41,748 nucleotides of DNA from Chitinophagaceae bacterium (lineage in GTDB: Bacteria; Bacteroidota; Bacteroidia; Chitinophagales; Chitinophagaceae), in contig JACMKU010000059.1 of assembly GCA_014379965.1 (NCBI GenBank), positions 1 to 41,748 on the forward strand, written 5' to 3'. The position numbers and the translations under genes were made by a program. The notes under the pieces were generated by a model, which was given only the letters and a program-made list of their open reading frames with translations, did no database searches and was not told the origin of the DNA. Below are positions 23,651-31,297 of the stretch, piece by piece; the stretch's first letter is position 1; each line of letters begins with the position of its first letter.

Positions 23651-24529
23651 TCAACGTACTGTATATTTCAGCCCCACCTCCACGCTGCTGAACTTGTAAT
23701 CGTGCAGCCCTTGTTGCAAGTTGAATAACACACTCGTACGCTTCAGTTTTTTTTCAATTGAAGTTCGAAGTACAATGGGCTTGTCGCCGCCGTTTTCCAT
23801 ATAGCCGAGGTATCCTGCCGTATATAGTTGCACCTTCATCGCCCTTCCATTCAATTCTAAACCGGTGCCAAACAGGAATGCATCGTTTTGCCGGTGACTG
23901 ATGTCGATGAGCTGCCATGCATAGAAACCGGCCATACCGATCCATTTCAGCATTGTGTTTCCAAGAGGCTTGCCAAAAGAAATATCGAAATAGTATCCAG
24001 GTCCATCTGTGTACCTCGCCGTTCCAAGTCCACTCGCGGTAGGAAACCTGTAACCCACGCGGAGTGCAAGGTCGATCGTCTTGCTCCACTTCTTAAGCAA
24101 ACGGATATTCGTGTTTAGATGAATGTCGCCAGTGGCATGATCATCATAATAGAAATGATGGAAGATGTGACGTCTTTCCTTTATTGCATGGCTCATCTTG
24201 AAGCGCTCATAAGGTATCCATGACAGGTCGAAGGAGATCACGTCTTTTACCAGGCAGTAATTTGCATAGACAGTCAGGTTCTGCGTCTGGTCACCCTTTG
24301 AAAAATGAAAATTGCCAGTGACGCCAATTGAGACACTGCTGTCAATTCGGCCATTGCCGACGCGTGGTATTGGCAATGCGTTAGGGCCGAGATAAGCAGG
24401 CTGGGTAATGATGTACCGCGACCAGTGACTCACTCCATCCCATCCGACGTTGGCCGCCCACCAGTCATGTGTCTGGGCTTTTGCGGCATTGACGATCAAC
24501 ACAGCCAGCGCAATAGAAATTAACTTCAT
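23651..24529 (-). CDS. Probable outer-membrane beta-barrel protein, unknown function
   Basis: A 292-residue protein with a signal peptide (cleavage after NAAKAQ). The mature chain shows alternating short beta-strands with aromatic ends and polar turns, for example NLTVYANYCLVKDVISFDLSW and TIDLALRVGYRFPTASG, and ends in VGLKYTVR, like a porin-type barrel closing strand. A histidine- and arginine-rich loop (KERRHIFHHFYYDDHATG) near residue 120 is unusual. I recognise no named family. Confidence 0.7.
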   Translation of the reverse strand: MKLISIALAVLIVNAAKAQTHDWWAANVGWDGVSHWSRYIITQPAYLGPNALPIPRVGNGRIDSSVSIGVTGNFHFSKGDQTQNLTVYANYCLVKDVISFDLSWIPYERFKMSHAIKERRHIFHHFYYDDHATGDIHLNTNIRLLKKWSKTIDLALRVGYRFPTASGLGTARYTDGPGYYFDISFGKPLGNTMLKWIGMAGFYAWQLIDISHRQNDAFLFGTGLELNGRAMKVQLYTAGYLGYMENGGDKPIVLRTSIEKKLKRTSVLFNLQQGLHDYKFSSVEVGLKYTVR

Positions 24530-24580
24530 GTAATCAGATGAATCGTGAAATTAATCAAAACAGCGGCTTGGGTGCTTGAT

Positions 24581-25234
24581 TTAGCTCGTTGTAGACCGAT
24601 TGCCCAGTAGTTTTAATCTTCTGTAGCTGAGAAATGCAGCGGTGAGCAAGGCTATAGTACAAACATAGGACCATGGCGTAAATACAAGATTGATCTGCGT
24701 ATACTCGCCGACATCGTAAGAGTCGCTTGTTTCGTTAATCTCCTTCATGAAGTCTTTCGACTTTCGCTTGAGGTCGATCATCAGTCCTATTAGAGAAATA
24801 GCGGATAACGCTCCACAGGCAATAGCTCCGTTCACCGCCAATCGGTTATTGGAAAGTGACAGGATCAATCCCAGAATGGCGAGAGCCATTGCCGCGATTG
24901 CATAAATATTTGGATCCTGTTTCTTAATATCTTTTGTCCACGCTACGGCTTTTTCTTCAGGCAACATCGTGGAAGTCGGCGTATTGAACTTCCACTTACT
25001 TCCCGTAGCCAACCCAAGTCCCGAGTTTGAGGCCATGAGCCTAATTTTCATCATCGCAAATAGGGGGTCTGCCTCTACCGCAGGCGGTTTGCATCTGAAT
25101 TCAGCAAAAGGCATTAGAAAAAGAATCAGGCCCACTGCAAAACAAACTGACGAAGGAATGCGGGTGCCAAATACATTCTTGGGATTTGCAGGATAATAAT
25201 TCGATGAAGGAACCGGGGGAGTGGATGCGTACAT
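24581..25234 (-). CDS. Predicted four-helix membrane protein, unknown function
   Basis: A 217-residue protein with a proline-rich N-terminus and four probable membrane helices at about 27-45, 110-131, 136-154 and 188-206. A soluble loop of about 60 residues sits between helices 1 and 2. No motif is recognised. It is transcribed divergently from the hydroxyacyl-CoA dehydrogenase gene and lies 51 bases upstream of the barrel gene on the same strand. Confidence 0.7.
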   Translation of the reverse strand: MYASTPPVPSSNYYPANPKNVFGTRIPSSVCFAVGLILFLMPFAEFRCKPPAVEADPLFAMMKIRLMASNSGLGLATGSKWKFNTPTSTMLPEEKAVAWTKDIKKQDPNIYAIAAMALAILGLILSLSNNRLAVNGAIACGALSAISLIGLMIDLKRKSKDFMKEINETSDSYDVGEYTQINLVFTPWSYVCTIALLTAAFLSYRRLKLLGNRSTTS

Positions 25235-25291
25235 TCCTTTTTGGCGTTAAGGTAAGCAAACTGCAAGATTCTACCTCTCGACTGTGGATGC

Positions 25292-25299
25292 TATCTTTA
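25292..25299 (+). promoter_or_regulatory. -7 box of the hydroxyacyl-CoA dehydrogenase gene
   Basis: TATCTTTA matches TAnnTTTG at 7 of 8 positions and lies 18 bases before the GTG start at 25318. There is no clear -33 element. Confidence 0.45.
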
Positions 25300-25317
25300 C
25301 CGGACTAAATAAATGTT

Positions 25318-26166
25318 GTGAGCATTAATACGGTTTGCATCTGCGGGGCAGGCACTATGGGAAGCGGGATAGCGCAGGCTTCCGCGCAATCAGGGTTCTA
25401 TACAATCCTGTATGAGCTGAATCCAGCGGTCCTGGAAAAGGCGAAAGAGCGAATTGTAAAAGATCTCGACGTACTCGTAGAGAAACAAAAGATCAATCGG
25501 GCGGAGAGGGATAAAGTCTTTAACCGTATTAAGTTTACCGACGACCTACAGATTTGCCAGGCGGACATCTTTATCGAGGCAATAATCGAAAAGCCTGAAG
25601 CGAAGATTGCGCTTTTCAATCAACTCGCAGAGATCAATCATAGCGAATGCATCTTCGCTACCAATACTTCATCACTTTCTATAGACGCGATTGCAAGTAG
25701 TATCAAGAACCCCGAACGGATGGTAGGTATGCATTTCTTCAACCCTGCCACGATCATGAAGTTGGTAGAGGTAGTGGAAGGCCGGGTGACAGAGGCAGTC
25801 GTGACGGAATCCGTTGTTGAACTCGCTAAGATGATGGGCAAGACACCTGTAGTCTGTAGGGATTCGCCTGGATTCATCGTCAACCGCGTAGCGAGACCCT
25901 ATTATATCGAATCGCTGCGGCTAGTGGAAGAGGGAGCAGTAGATATTGCGACGATCGATGCTTTGCTGGAATCCACTGGCTTTCGAATGGGCCCTTTTCG
26001 GTTAATGGATCTTATCGGCAATGATATTAACTATGCAGTAAGCTGTTCGGTGTATGATCAATTGAAGCAGCCGGAACGATTGAGGCCTTCCTCTATTCAA
26101 AAAGAGAAGGTGGAGAAAGGGGAGTTGGGGAAGAAGACAGGACGGGGGTATTATAACTATGGTTGA
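25318..26166 (+). CDS. 3-hydroxybutyryl-CoA dehydrogenase family protein
   Basis: The 282-residue enzyme oxidises 3-hydroxyacyl-CoA with NAD+, in fatty-acid or butyrate-type metabolism. The N-terminal Rossmann motif is GAGTMGSG (residues about 9-16). The catalytic histidine is in MHFFNPA near residue 137, with the conserved NTSSLSI and DSPGFIVNRV motifs. The C-terminal helical dimerisation domain ends in GRGYYNY. It starts at GTG. An out-of-frame ATG-TTG-TGA at 25313-25321 overlaps this GTG, so initiation at the ATG would end on the real start codon. Confidence 0.93.
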   Translation: MSINTVCICGAGTMGSGIAQASAQSGFYTILYELNPAVLEKAKERIVKDLDVLVEKQKINRAERDKVFNRIKFTDDLQICQADIFIEAIIEKPEAKIALFNQLAEINHSECIFATNTSSLSIDAIASSIKNPERMVGMHFFNPATIMKLVEVVEGRVTEAVVTESVVELAKMMGKTPVVCRDSPGFIVNRVARPYYIESLRLVEEGAVDIATIDALLESTGFRMGPFRLMDLIGNDINYAVSCSVYDQLKQPERLRPSSIQKEKVEKGELGKKTGRGYYNYG

Positions 26167-26178
26167 AGAATCGTTTTC

Positions 26179-26316
26179 GTTTAACGTTTAAGGGTTTAAC
26201 GTTTAACGTTCTAAATTTGCGGAGTTATTACTAATGCGCGATGGGTGTCGTAAGGAGCAGGAACAATTTTGACGACGGAGTCCACTCACTATTGACCACT
26301 CACCACTCACAATTCA
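26179..26316. repeat. Two period-7 tracts (gtttaac type and ccactca type)
   Basis: 26179-26210 holds four gtttaac/gtttaag units with one extra base. 26282-26316 holds five units such as ccactca and caattca. The words of the two tracts do not pair with each other. The second is the complement of the gtgagtg words found at 22347 and 30101. Confidence 0.75.
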
Positions 26317-26326
26317 ACTAAGTCCT

Positions 26327-27322
26327 TTGTCAAAGAAAATTCTCATTACCGGTGGAACCGGATTTCTTGGGGCCTACATAATTAAGAAGCTGGTGGAATC
26401 CGGTTATTATGTAAGGGCAATTCGGCGCAGCAGCAAGTTGCCTACATATATTTCGCCACTCATTTTCGAGAAAGTAGAATGGGTGGAGGGAGATGTGCTG
26501 GATGTAGTCTCTCTAGAGGATGCGATGGAAGGGATAGATACTGTGATTCACGCAGCAGCCATCGTCTCGTTTTCCGCAAGGGATCAAAAAGAGATGTATA
26601 AAGTGAATGTGGAAGGGACGGCGAACGTGGTGAATATCGCCCTCGAACAGAACATTGCCCGCTTCGTGCACATTAGTTCAATCGCTGCCATAGGCAGAAA
26701 ACCCGATGGAGGGCATGTAAACGAGCAAAAGAAGTGGGAGGAGAGTAAGGTCAATACACATTATGCGAAGAGTAAGTTCAAGGCAGAGATCGAGGTATGG
26801 CGAGCCATCAGCGAAGGGTTGAATGCGGTGATGGTCAATCCAAGTACCATACTTGGTTATGGCGACTGGCACTCCGGCAGCTCAGCTATTTTCCGGAATG
26901 TATATAATGAATTTAAATGGTATACTTCAGGTGTGAATGGTTTTGTTGATGTGGAAGACGTCGCAGCCGCCGTGGTGCTGTTGATGGAAAGCGAGATCAG
27001 CGAAGAAAGATTTATTATCAATGGCGATAATTGGCCGTTCAGGAGATTGATGGATACAATAGCGACTGGCTTCAAGAAAAAGAAACCTGCGAAACAAGCA
27101 AGTACCGGTTTGCTGAATATTGCCTGGCGTACAGAAAAATTGAAGTCGATGATTACAGGCGCCCGGCCATTACTTACGAAAGAGAGTGCAAAAGTCGCCG
27201 TCAGCATGACATATTTCGAGAACGACAAATTTCTAAAGGCCTTCCCTTCTTTTTCATTCACTCCACTGGAACAAACAATCGAGAAGGCTTGTGCCAATTA
27301 TGCATCATCTGTTGAGAAATAG
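26327..27322 (+). CDS. NAD(P)-dependent epimerase/reductase (extended SDR)
   Basis: A 331-residue extended short-chain dehydrogenase, of the dihydroflavonol-reductase/epimerase type. The N-terminal nucleotide-binding motif is TGGTGFLG (residues about 8-15). HAAAIVSF and HISSIAAIG follow. The catalytic Tyr/Lys pair is in HYAKSKFKAE near residue 145. The substrate is unknown. It starts at TTG 26327: the frame is open a little further but there is no better codon, and SKKILITGGTG is the expected N-terminus. It follows the dehydrogenase gene across a repeat-filled gap of 160 bases. Confidence 0.88.
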   Translation: MSKKILITGGTGFLGAYIIKKLVESGYYVRAIRRSSKLPTYISPLIFEKVEWVEGDVLDVVSLEDAMEGIDTVIHAAAIVSFSARDQKEMYKVNVEGTANVVNIALEQNIARFVHISSIAAIGRKPDGGHVNEQKKWEESKVNTHYAKSKFKAEIEVWRAISEGLNAVMVNPSTILGYGDWHSGSSAIFRNVYNEFKWYTSGVNGFVDVEDVAAAVVLLMESEISEERFIINGDNWPFRRLMDTIATGFKKKKPAKQASTGLLNIAWRTEKLKSMITGARPLLTKESAKVAVSMTYFENDKFLKAFPSFSFTPLEQTIEKACANYASSVEK

Positions 27323-27401
27323 CGGCTTGTGCAATTGCAAATTCCTTCTTAAAAGTAGATTTCATGGCATAATTACTATACGGTGATCGACATGCAAAGC
27401 G

Positions 27402-27409
27402 TACCTTAG
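27402..27409 (+). promoter_or_regulatory. Possible -7 box of the regulatory-domain protein gene
   Basis: TACCTTAG differs from TAnnTTTG at one position and lies 16 bases before the ATG at 27426. Weak evidence. Confidence 0.25.
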
Positions 27410-27425
27410 CCATTAATTCAATTCT

Positions 27426-28499
27426 ATGCAAAAACGAAGTTCCGGCCTTGTTTTCCTGTTACTATTATCCTCGTTCCTCAGTGTCGCCCAGTACAATGTT
27501 ACCGGCAGGATCATAGATTCCGCCAGTAAGGAACCAATGAGCGGCGCTTCAGTTTTTTGCCAGAACACCACTATCGGCACAGTCTCTAATAAGCAGGGTG
27601 AATTCTCCCTCTCCTTGAAATCTGGGGGTTATGAACTTATCATATCCTATACAGGTTATCAAACTAAACAGATCCAGATCAATCATACCGATACTCGAAT
27701 TCCCGAAATCGAAATGATTAAAGAGGAGAAGAGCCTTGGTGAGGTGATCATCAAAAGCAGCAATGAAGTAAAGGATGGCTGGGAGAAGTACGGCACGTTT
27801 TTCCTCGAGCATTTCATAGGCACTACTCCCAATGCGGCCAGGACCGTGTTGTTGAATCCAGAGGTGCTGAAGTTTTATCTACTTAAGAAAAGTAATAAGT
27901 TAAGAGTACTGGCGACAGAACCGCTACAGATTGAAAACCGTGCGCTTGGATATAACATGCGTTTCCAACTCGACTCGTTCATGTACCATTATAATACAGA
28001 TATTAATCTCTATAGAGGATATTGTCTTTACTCGGAGATGGAGGGTGGTGATAGTCTCAGGAGGGCATGGGCTCAGAACCGTCGAAATGCCTACTTCGGT
28101 TCAAAATTGCATTTCATGCGCAGTTACTACGATAGTAGCGTTGTGGAAGAAGGATTCGTGATTGACCTACTGGATGAAAATATCAATACGCGGTTCAATA
28201 AGGTAGCCGACGTGTATGACACAACTTATTATGGTGCGTTAGATAGTACGGGCCAGATCGAGATTTGGTTTCCAAGAAAATTCAGTATCACCTATACTAA
28301 GAAGAAGCCTGACTTGGAGTACCTGAAGAAATATAAACTCCCCAAGAATGTTTCTACCCAGATATCCTATATAGAGATGATCGATGGTATCGCCATCAAG
28401 GAGAATGGATATTACTATGAACAGAAGGACTGGATCAACCAGGGATTCTGGAGTTGGAAGAACCTGGCGGATCAGTTGCCGTTTGACTATTCACCATAA
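27426..28499 (+). CDS. Secreted protein with N-terminal carboxypeptidase-regulatory-like domain
   Basis: A 357-residue exported protein with signal peptide MQKRSSGLVFLLLLSSFLSVAQ. Residues about 23-110 form the carboxypeptidase D regulatory-like fold common on Bacteroidota surface proteins (GRIIDSASKEPMSGASVF, then GEFSLSL, then YTGYQTKQI). The remaining 240 residues are a conserved-looking mixed domain with many Tyr and Asp residues that I do not recognise. It is too short to be a TonB-dependent receptor and has no plug or barrel. Its stop is followed directly by a nine-unit period-7 repeat. Confidence 0.82.
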   Translation: MQKRSSGLVFLLLLSSFLSVAQYNVTGRIIDSASKEPMSGASVFCQNTTIGTVSNKQGEFSLSLKSGGYELIISYTGYQTKQIQINHTDTRIPEIEMIKEEKSLGEVIIKSSNEVKDGWEKYGTFFLEHFIGTTPNAARTVLLNPEVLKFYLLKKSNKLRVLATEPLQIENRALGYNMRFQLDSFMYHYNTDINLYRGYCLYSEMEGGDSLRRAWAQNRRNAYFGSKLHFMRSYYDSSVVEEGFVIDLLDENINTRFNKVADVYDTTYYGALDSTGQIEIWFPRKFSITYTKKKPDLEYLKKYKLPKNVSTQISYIEMIDGIAIKENGYYYEQKDWINQGFWSWKNLADQLPFDYSP

Positions 28500-28642
28500 G
28501 CAATAGGCAATAGGCAATAAGCAATAGGCAATAAGCAATAGGCAATAAGCAATAGGCAATAGCCAAATCGCAAATGACCATTGCTAAAAATCATTGCTAA
28601 TTACTGTTATAGGGGTGCTTGCCTATTGGCTATTGCCTATTG
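28500..28642. repeat. Period-7 inverted repeat (gcaatag type)
   Basis: The left tract is nine perfect 7-base units (gcaatag or gcaataa), 28500-28562, starting right after a stop codon. Right arm: 28621-28642. Seventeen bases pair exactly (28550-28566 with 28626-28642). The right arm contains the stop and last codon of the LpxD-like gene on the minus strand. Confidence 0.93.
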
Positions 28643-29590
28643 ATTCTTCCTCCCCATGACTTTCTCCCATAGCTCCGGAATACGCTTGATCCAAACAAGC
28701 TCCTTCATTTTCTCCCTGGCGTCTTCGACGGGAGAGCCGAAGTAGACTTTTTTGCCGGCGATTGAATCCTTGACCCCGCTCTGAGCATATACTGTCGCCC
28801 CCTCACCGATGGTAAGCGTTTTACTTACTCCCACCTGTCCCCATAATATAACGTTGTCCTCGATAGTAGTTGCGCCCGCTATGCCGACCTGTGCTGCGAA
28901 GAGGCAATTGCTGCCGATCAAGGTGTCGTGACCAATGTGCACGAGGTTGTCCATCTTAGTGCCTGCGCCAATGAGCGTGTCGCTCGTCACTCCACGGTCG
29001 ATAGTACATCCCGCCCCGATCTCAACGTCATCCTGGATGTTTACTCCACCACAACTCGTCATCTTCTTATAGTGTGACTTGCGATCAGTTTTCTTGTTGT
29101 AATAAAAAGCATCGCTCCCTATCACTGTGCCTGACTGGATGACCACCCTGTCGCCAATCGAGGTATAGTCGAGAATGGTTGTATTGGGATGGATTATGCA
29201 ATTCTTGCCAATAGTGACGTGATTTCCGATGTAACTGTTCGGCATTATCACTGTCCCTTCTCCAATCGTGGAAGTGTCGCTGATCATTTTCGTAGAGGGG
29301 CGGAAGGGTCTGTAATGGTCTACGATCGCCAGGTAGGCCTCAAAGGGATTTTCTACAATCAATAAAGCTTTCTCCTTTGGGAAATCAAGTTTCTTGTTAA
29401 TGATGATAAAACTCGCTGCGGAGTTTATGCATTTCTCATAATACTTCGGATGGTCAACGAAAGCCAGGTCTCCCTTCTCCACCCTGTTCAATTCGTTGAT
29501 GCCGGTAGCCGATGCCTGGGTATTACCGATTAGGTTGGCCTTTATCAACCTGGCTAATTCCTGGAGAGGGACTGGTGCGGAGAAACGCAT
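28637..29590 (-). CDS. LpxD-like UDP-3-O-acylglucosamine N-acyltransferase
   Basis: LpxD adds the second hydroxy-acyl chain in lipid A synthesis. The 317-residue product (start at ATG 29590, MRFSAPVPLQEL) has an N-terminal uridine-binding-like region (GDLAFVDHPKYYEKC). A left-handed beta-helix of hexapeptide repeats follows (about 115-270; IGEGTVIMPNSYIGNHVTIG and many similar turns), with HIGHDTLIG carrying the expected active-site histidine. It is shorter than typical LpxD (about 340). No other lipid A gene is near, so it may be a second copy or a divergent acyltransferase. The frame is open to 29743, but a good -7 box lies inside that extension. Confidence 0.85.
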   Translation of the reverse strand: MRFSAPVPLQELARLIKANLIGNTQASATGINELNRVEKGDLAFVDHPKYYEKCINSAASFIIINKKLDFPKEKALLIVENPFEAYLAIVDHYRPFRPSTKMISDTSTIGEGTVIMPNSYIGNHVTIGKNCIIHPNTTILDYTSIGDRVVIQSGTVIGSDAFYYNKKTDRKSHYKKMTSCGGVNIQDDVEIGAGCTIDRGVTSDTLIGAGTKMDNLVHIGHDTLIGSNCLFAAQVGIAGATTIEDNVILWGQVGVSKTLTIGEGATVYAQSGVKDSIAGKKVYFGSPVEDAREKMKELVWIKRIPELWEKVMGRKNQ

Positions 29591-29634
29591 ACGAGTATCA
29601 TTTTGGTAATAAATCTTCAATGTAGCAATGGCTG

Positions 29635-29642
29635 CAAAGGTA
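29635..29642 (-). promoter_or_regulatory. -7 box of the LpxD-like gene
   Basis: TACCTTTG on the minus strand, a perfect TAnnTTTG, 44 bases upstream of the ATG at 29590. Two to three 7-base units of the ggtgagt type (29660-29680) lie at about the -33 position. Confidence 0.5.
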
Positions 29643-29736
29643 ATGAGGTATGTGTAATAGGTGAGGGGTGAGTGGTAACAGTGCGTTGTCCAACCTAACC
29701 GGGACCGATGCTCACAGATATTAGCCCATCGACAAG

Positions 29737-29943
29737 TCACCAATCCGTTTCCTTCGGAAAAATCATAAAACCATTGAGGAACTTCGCCTCTTTTATCCGG
29801 TTAATATCGGTGTAATAAAAAGAGAAGAGAGTAACCTTTCCGAAGGAAATCGGAAATAACGGCTGCATATTGTGACGTATGAAGTGTTGCGAGTAACAGT
29901 CAAATTGCATTCCAATAAGGATCCAGCGATGCGTGCTATCCAC
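29737..29943 (-). CDS. Small hypothetical protein with its own promoter
   Basis: Up to 68 residues from a GTG at 29943, or 57 from an internal ATG (MQFDCYSQHF). I recognise no family. Composition looks protein-like and has no low-complexity stretch; the sequence ends in FLNGFMIFPKETDW. The main support is one of the best promoters in the window immediately upstream (29947-29977, minus strand). The gene lies between the LpxD-like gene and a divergent candidate small RNA. It could be a chance frame within an untranslated RNA. Confidence 0.4.
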   Translation of the reverse strand: MDSTHRWILIGMQFDCYSQHFIRHNMQPLFPISFGKVTLFSFYYTDINRIKEAKFLNGFMIFPKETDW

Positions 29944-29946
29944 AAT

Positions 29947-29977
29947 TAAAAGTAAAATGTGAATAAAATTTTACCAA
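29947..29977 (-). promoter_or_regulatory. Promoter reading left toward the small hypothetical gene
   Basis: On the minus strand: TTG at 29977-29975 inside TTTTGG, a 20-base spacer, and TACTTTTA at 29954-29947 (7 of 8). It ends 3 bases before the GTG at 29943. Confidence 0.6.
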
Positions 29978-30006
29978 AATATTTTTTAGTTAGTGAAAAT
30001 TATAAT

Positions 30007-30014
30007 TAATATTG
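30007..30014 (+). promoter_or_regulatory. -7-like box of the candidate small RNA
   Basis: TAATATTG matches TAnnTTTG at 7 of 8 positions. A T-run at 29982-29987 lies 19 bases upstream in place of TTG. It diverges from the promoter at 29947-29977. Confidence 0.35.
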
Positions 30015-30017
30015 TGG

Positions 30018-30090
30018 AGGGAAATTTATTTCCTGTACTTACTAACCCATCGATATAAATAATCCCCTCGATTCTTCGGGGGGTTTTTTA
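30018..30090 (+). ncRNA. Candidate small RNA ending in a strong terminator
   Basis: About 75 nt. Near the 5' end is a small hairpin (ggaaa and tttcc around ttta, about 30020-30033). A single-stranded region follows, containing 30036-30050, the exact reverse complement of 255-269. A GC-rich terminator and T-run close it. No reading frame of note is inside. Promoter-like box, hairpin, exposed segment and terminator together suggest an independent small RNA. Expression is not shown. Confidence 0.45.
30064..30089 (+). terminator. Rho-independent terminator
   Basis: Eight-pair stem, 30064-30071 with 30076-30083 (one G-T), 4-base loop, then TTTTTT at 30084-30089. Confidence 0.85.
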
Positions 30091-30100
30091 TTGCATATAC

Positions 30101-30301
30101 GTGAGAAGTGAATGGTGAGAAGTGAATGGTGAGTAGTGAATGGTGAGTGGCCGTCCTCATTGGCAGAAGCGAGTGAATGAAGCTAGTACTCTAGAACTAA
30201 ACAGATCCTCTGTGTATTTCGGAATACCGATTACCAATTACTGATTACCGATTGCCTCCCGCCTATTGCCTCCCGCCTCACGTCTCTTGCTTATTGCTTC
30301 T
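30101..30301. repeat. Two long period-7 tracts upstream of yicC
   Basis: 30101-30149 is seven exact units (gtgagaa, gtgaatg, gtgagta types). 30225-30301 is eleven units in perfect register, moving from tacc-type to tgcctcc/cgcctat to tgcttat words. The two tracts are not complements of each other. The second is complementary in wording to tracts at 23514 and 28500. The second ends 21 bases before the yicC -7 box. Confidence 0.9.
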
Positions 30302-30322
30302 GCGTATATACAATATTTCAGA

Positions 30323-30330
30323 TACCTTTA
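30323..30330 (+). promoter_or_regulatory. -7 box of yicC
   Basis: TACCTTTA, 7 of 8 matches to TAnnTTTG, 19 bases before the ATG at 30350. The nearest TTG (30294-30296) lies inside the last 7-base repeat units, with a long 26-base spacer. Confidence 0.45.
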
Positions 30331-30349
30331 CCGATCTAAAAGAATTTGC

Positions 30350-31225
30350 ATGTTGAAATCAATGACCGGTTTTGGAAGAGCTGAGAAGAATGTAGGCGAT
30401 AAGACATTTCTTGTTGATATAAAATCGCTTAACGGGAAGCAATTCGAACTCTCTCTTAAACTTCCTTCTATTCTTAAACCATTCGAATTCGATATTCGCC
30501 GCCTCCTTTCGGAAAAATTGGCTCGGGGTAGCGTCGACTGCAATATCTCCCTCAAGGATACCGGAAGTGCGAAACCGGTCACTATCAATACAGACCTCGC
30601 TAAAGCGTATTATAAACCGCTGGCAGATCTCTCGGCCGCGTTGAATCTCGATCCCTCCCATATCCTGAGCACGCTCGTGAAGCTGCCGGAAGTAATCACT
30701 CCAAGTAGTGATACTCTTTCCGACGAAGAATGGAAGGATTTCAAAAACGTATTGCTTCGGGCCATCGACAACCTCAATGAACATCGGTTGAACGAAGGAA
30801 ATGTGCTCGAAGAGGATTTAAACGTCAGGATCAATAATATACTCAAGCAACAAGAGGAGGTCATCAAGCTCGAACCCCTTCGCCAGCAGAAGATCCGTGA
30901 GGGAATAACCAGGTTACTGGAAGATAACGTCGGGAAAGAGAACTATGACGGCAACAGGCTCGAACAGGAACTGATCTATTATATAGAGAAGATTGACATA
31001 AGCGAAGAGCAGGTGCGTCTCAAGAACCACTGCGACTACTTCAGGGTGCTTCTCAATGAAGGCGAGGAATCGAAGGGTAAGAAACTTTCCTTCATTCTCC
31101 AGGAGATTGGCAGGGAAATCAACACCACTGGATCAAAGGCCTACGATTCTACCATACAGAAGTGCGTGGTATTGATGAAGGATGAACTTGAGAAGGCAAA
31201 AGAACAAGTCCTGAATGTACTTTGA
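30350..31225 (+). CDS. yicC: YicC-family endoribonuclease
   Basis: The 291-residue product matches the YicC/YloC family from end to end: MLKSMTGFGRAEK at the N-terminus, PSILKPFEFDIRRLLSEKLARG, and the C-terminal DUF1732-type region with EQVRLKNHCDYFRVLL and GKKLSFILQEIGREINT. Members are cytoplasmic ribonucleases involved in RNA turnover. The frame is open upstream to 30266, but that part translates the period-7 repeat; the conserved N-terminus fixes the ATG at 30350. Confidence 0.95.
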   Translation: MLKSMTGFGRAEKNVGDKTFLVDIKSLNGKQFELSLKLPSILKPFEFDIRRLLSEKLARGSVDCNISLKDTGSAKPVTINTDLAKAYYKPLADLSAALNLDPSHILSTLVKLPEVITPSSDTLSDEEWKDFKNVLLRAIDNLNEHRLNEGNVLEEDLNVRINNILKQQEEVIKLEPLRQQKIREGITRLLEDNVGKENYDGNRLEQELIYYIEKIDISEEQVRLKNHCDYFRVLLNEGEESKGKKLSFILQEIGREINTTGSKAYDSTIQKCVVLMKDELEKAKEQVLNVL

Positions 31226-31277
31226 GGAGGTACACGCTCCCAACGAGATCAGGATGAAAAATGATTTCCTTCTTACT

Positions 31278-31285
31278 TACTTTTG
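31278..31285 (+). promoter_or_regulatory. -7 box of gldH
   Basis: TACTTTTG, a perfect TAnnTTTG, ends 12 bases before the TTG start at 31298. There is no clear -33 TTG. Confidence 0.45.
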
Positions 31286-31297
31286 AAATAAAATCAT

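Noticed and set aside
28500..28562. Tandem units considered as a CRISPR array
   Set aside because: Units are 7 bases with no unique spacers between them, and no cas gene is present.
30266..30349. 28-residue N-terminal extension of YicC
   Set aside because: It is read from the period-7 tract; conserved MLKSMTGFGRAE fixes the start at 30350.
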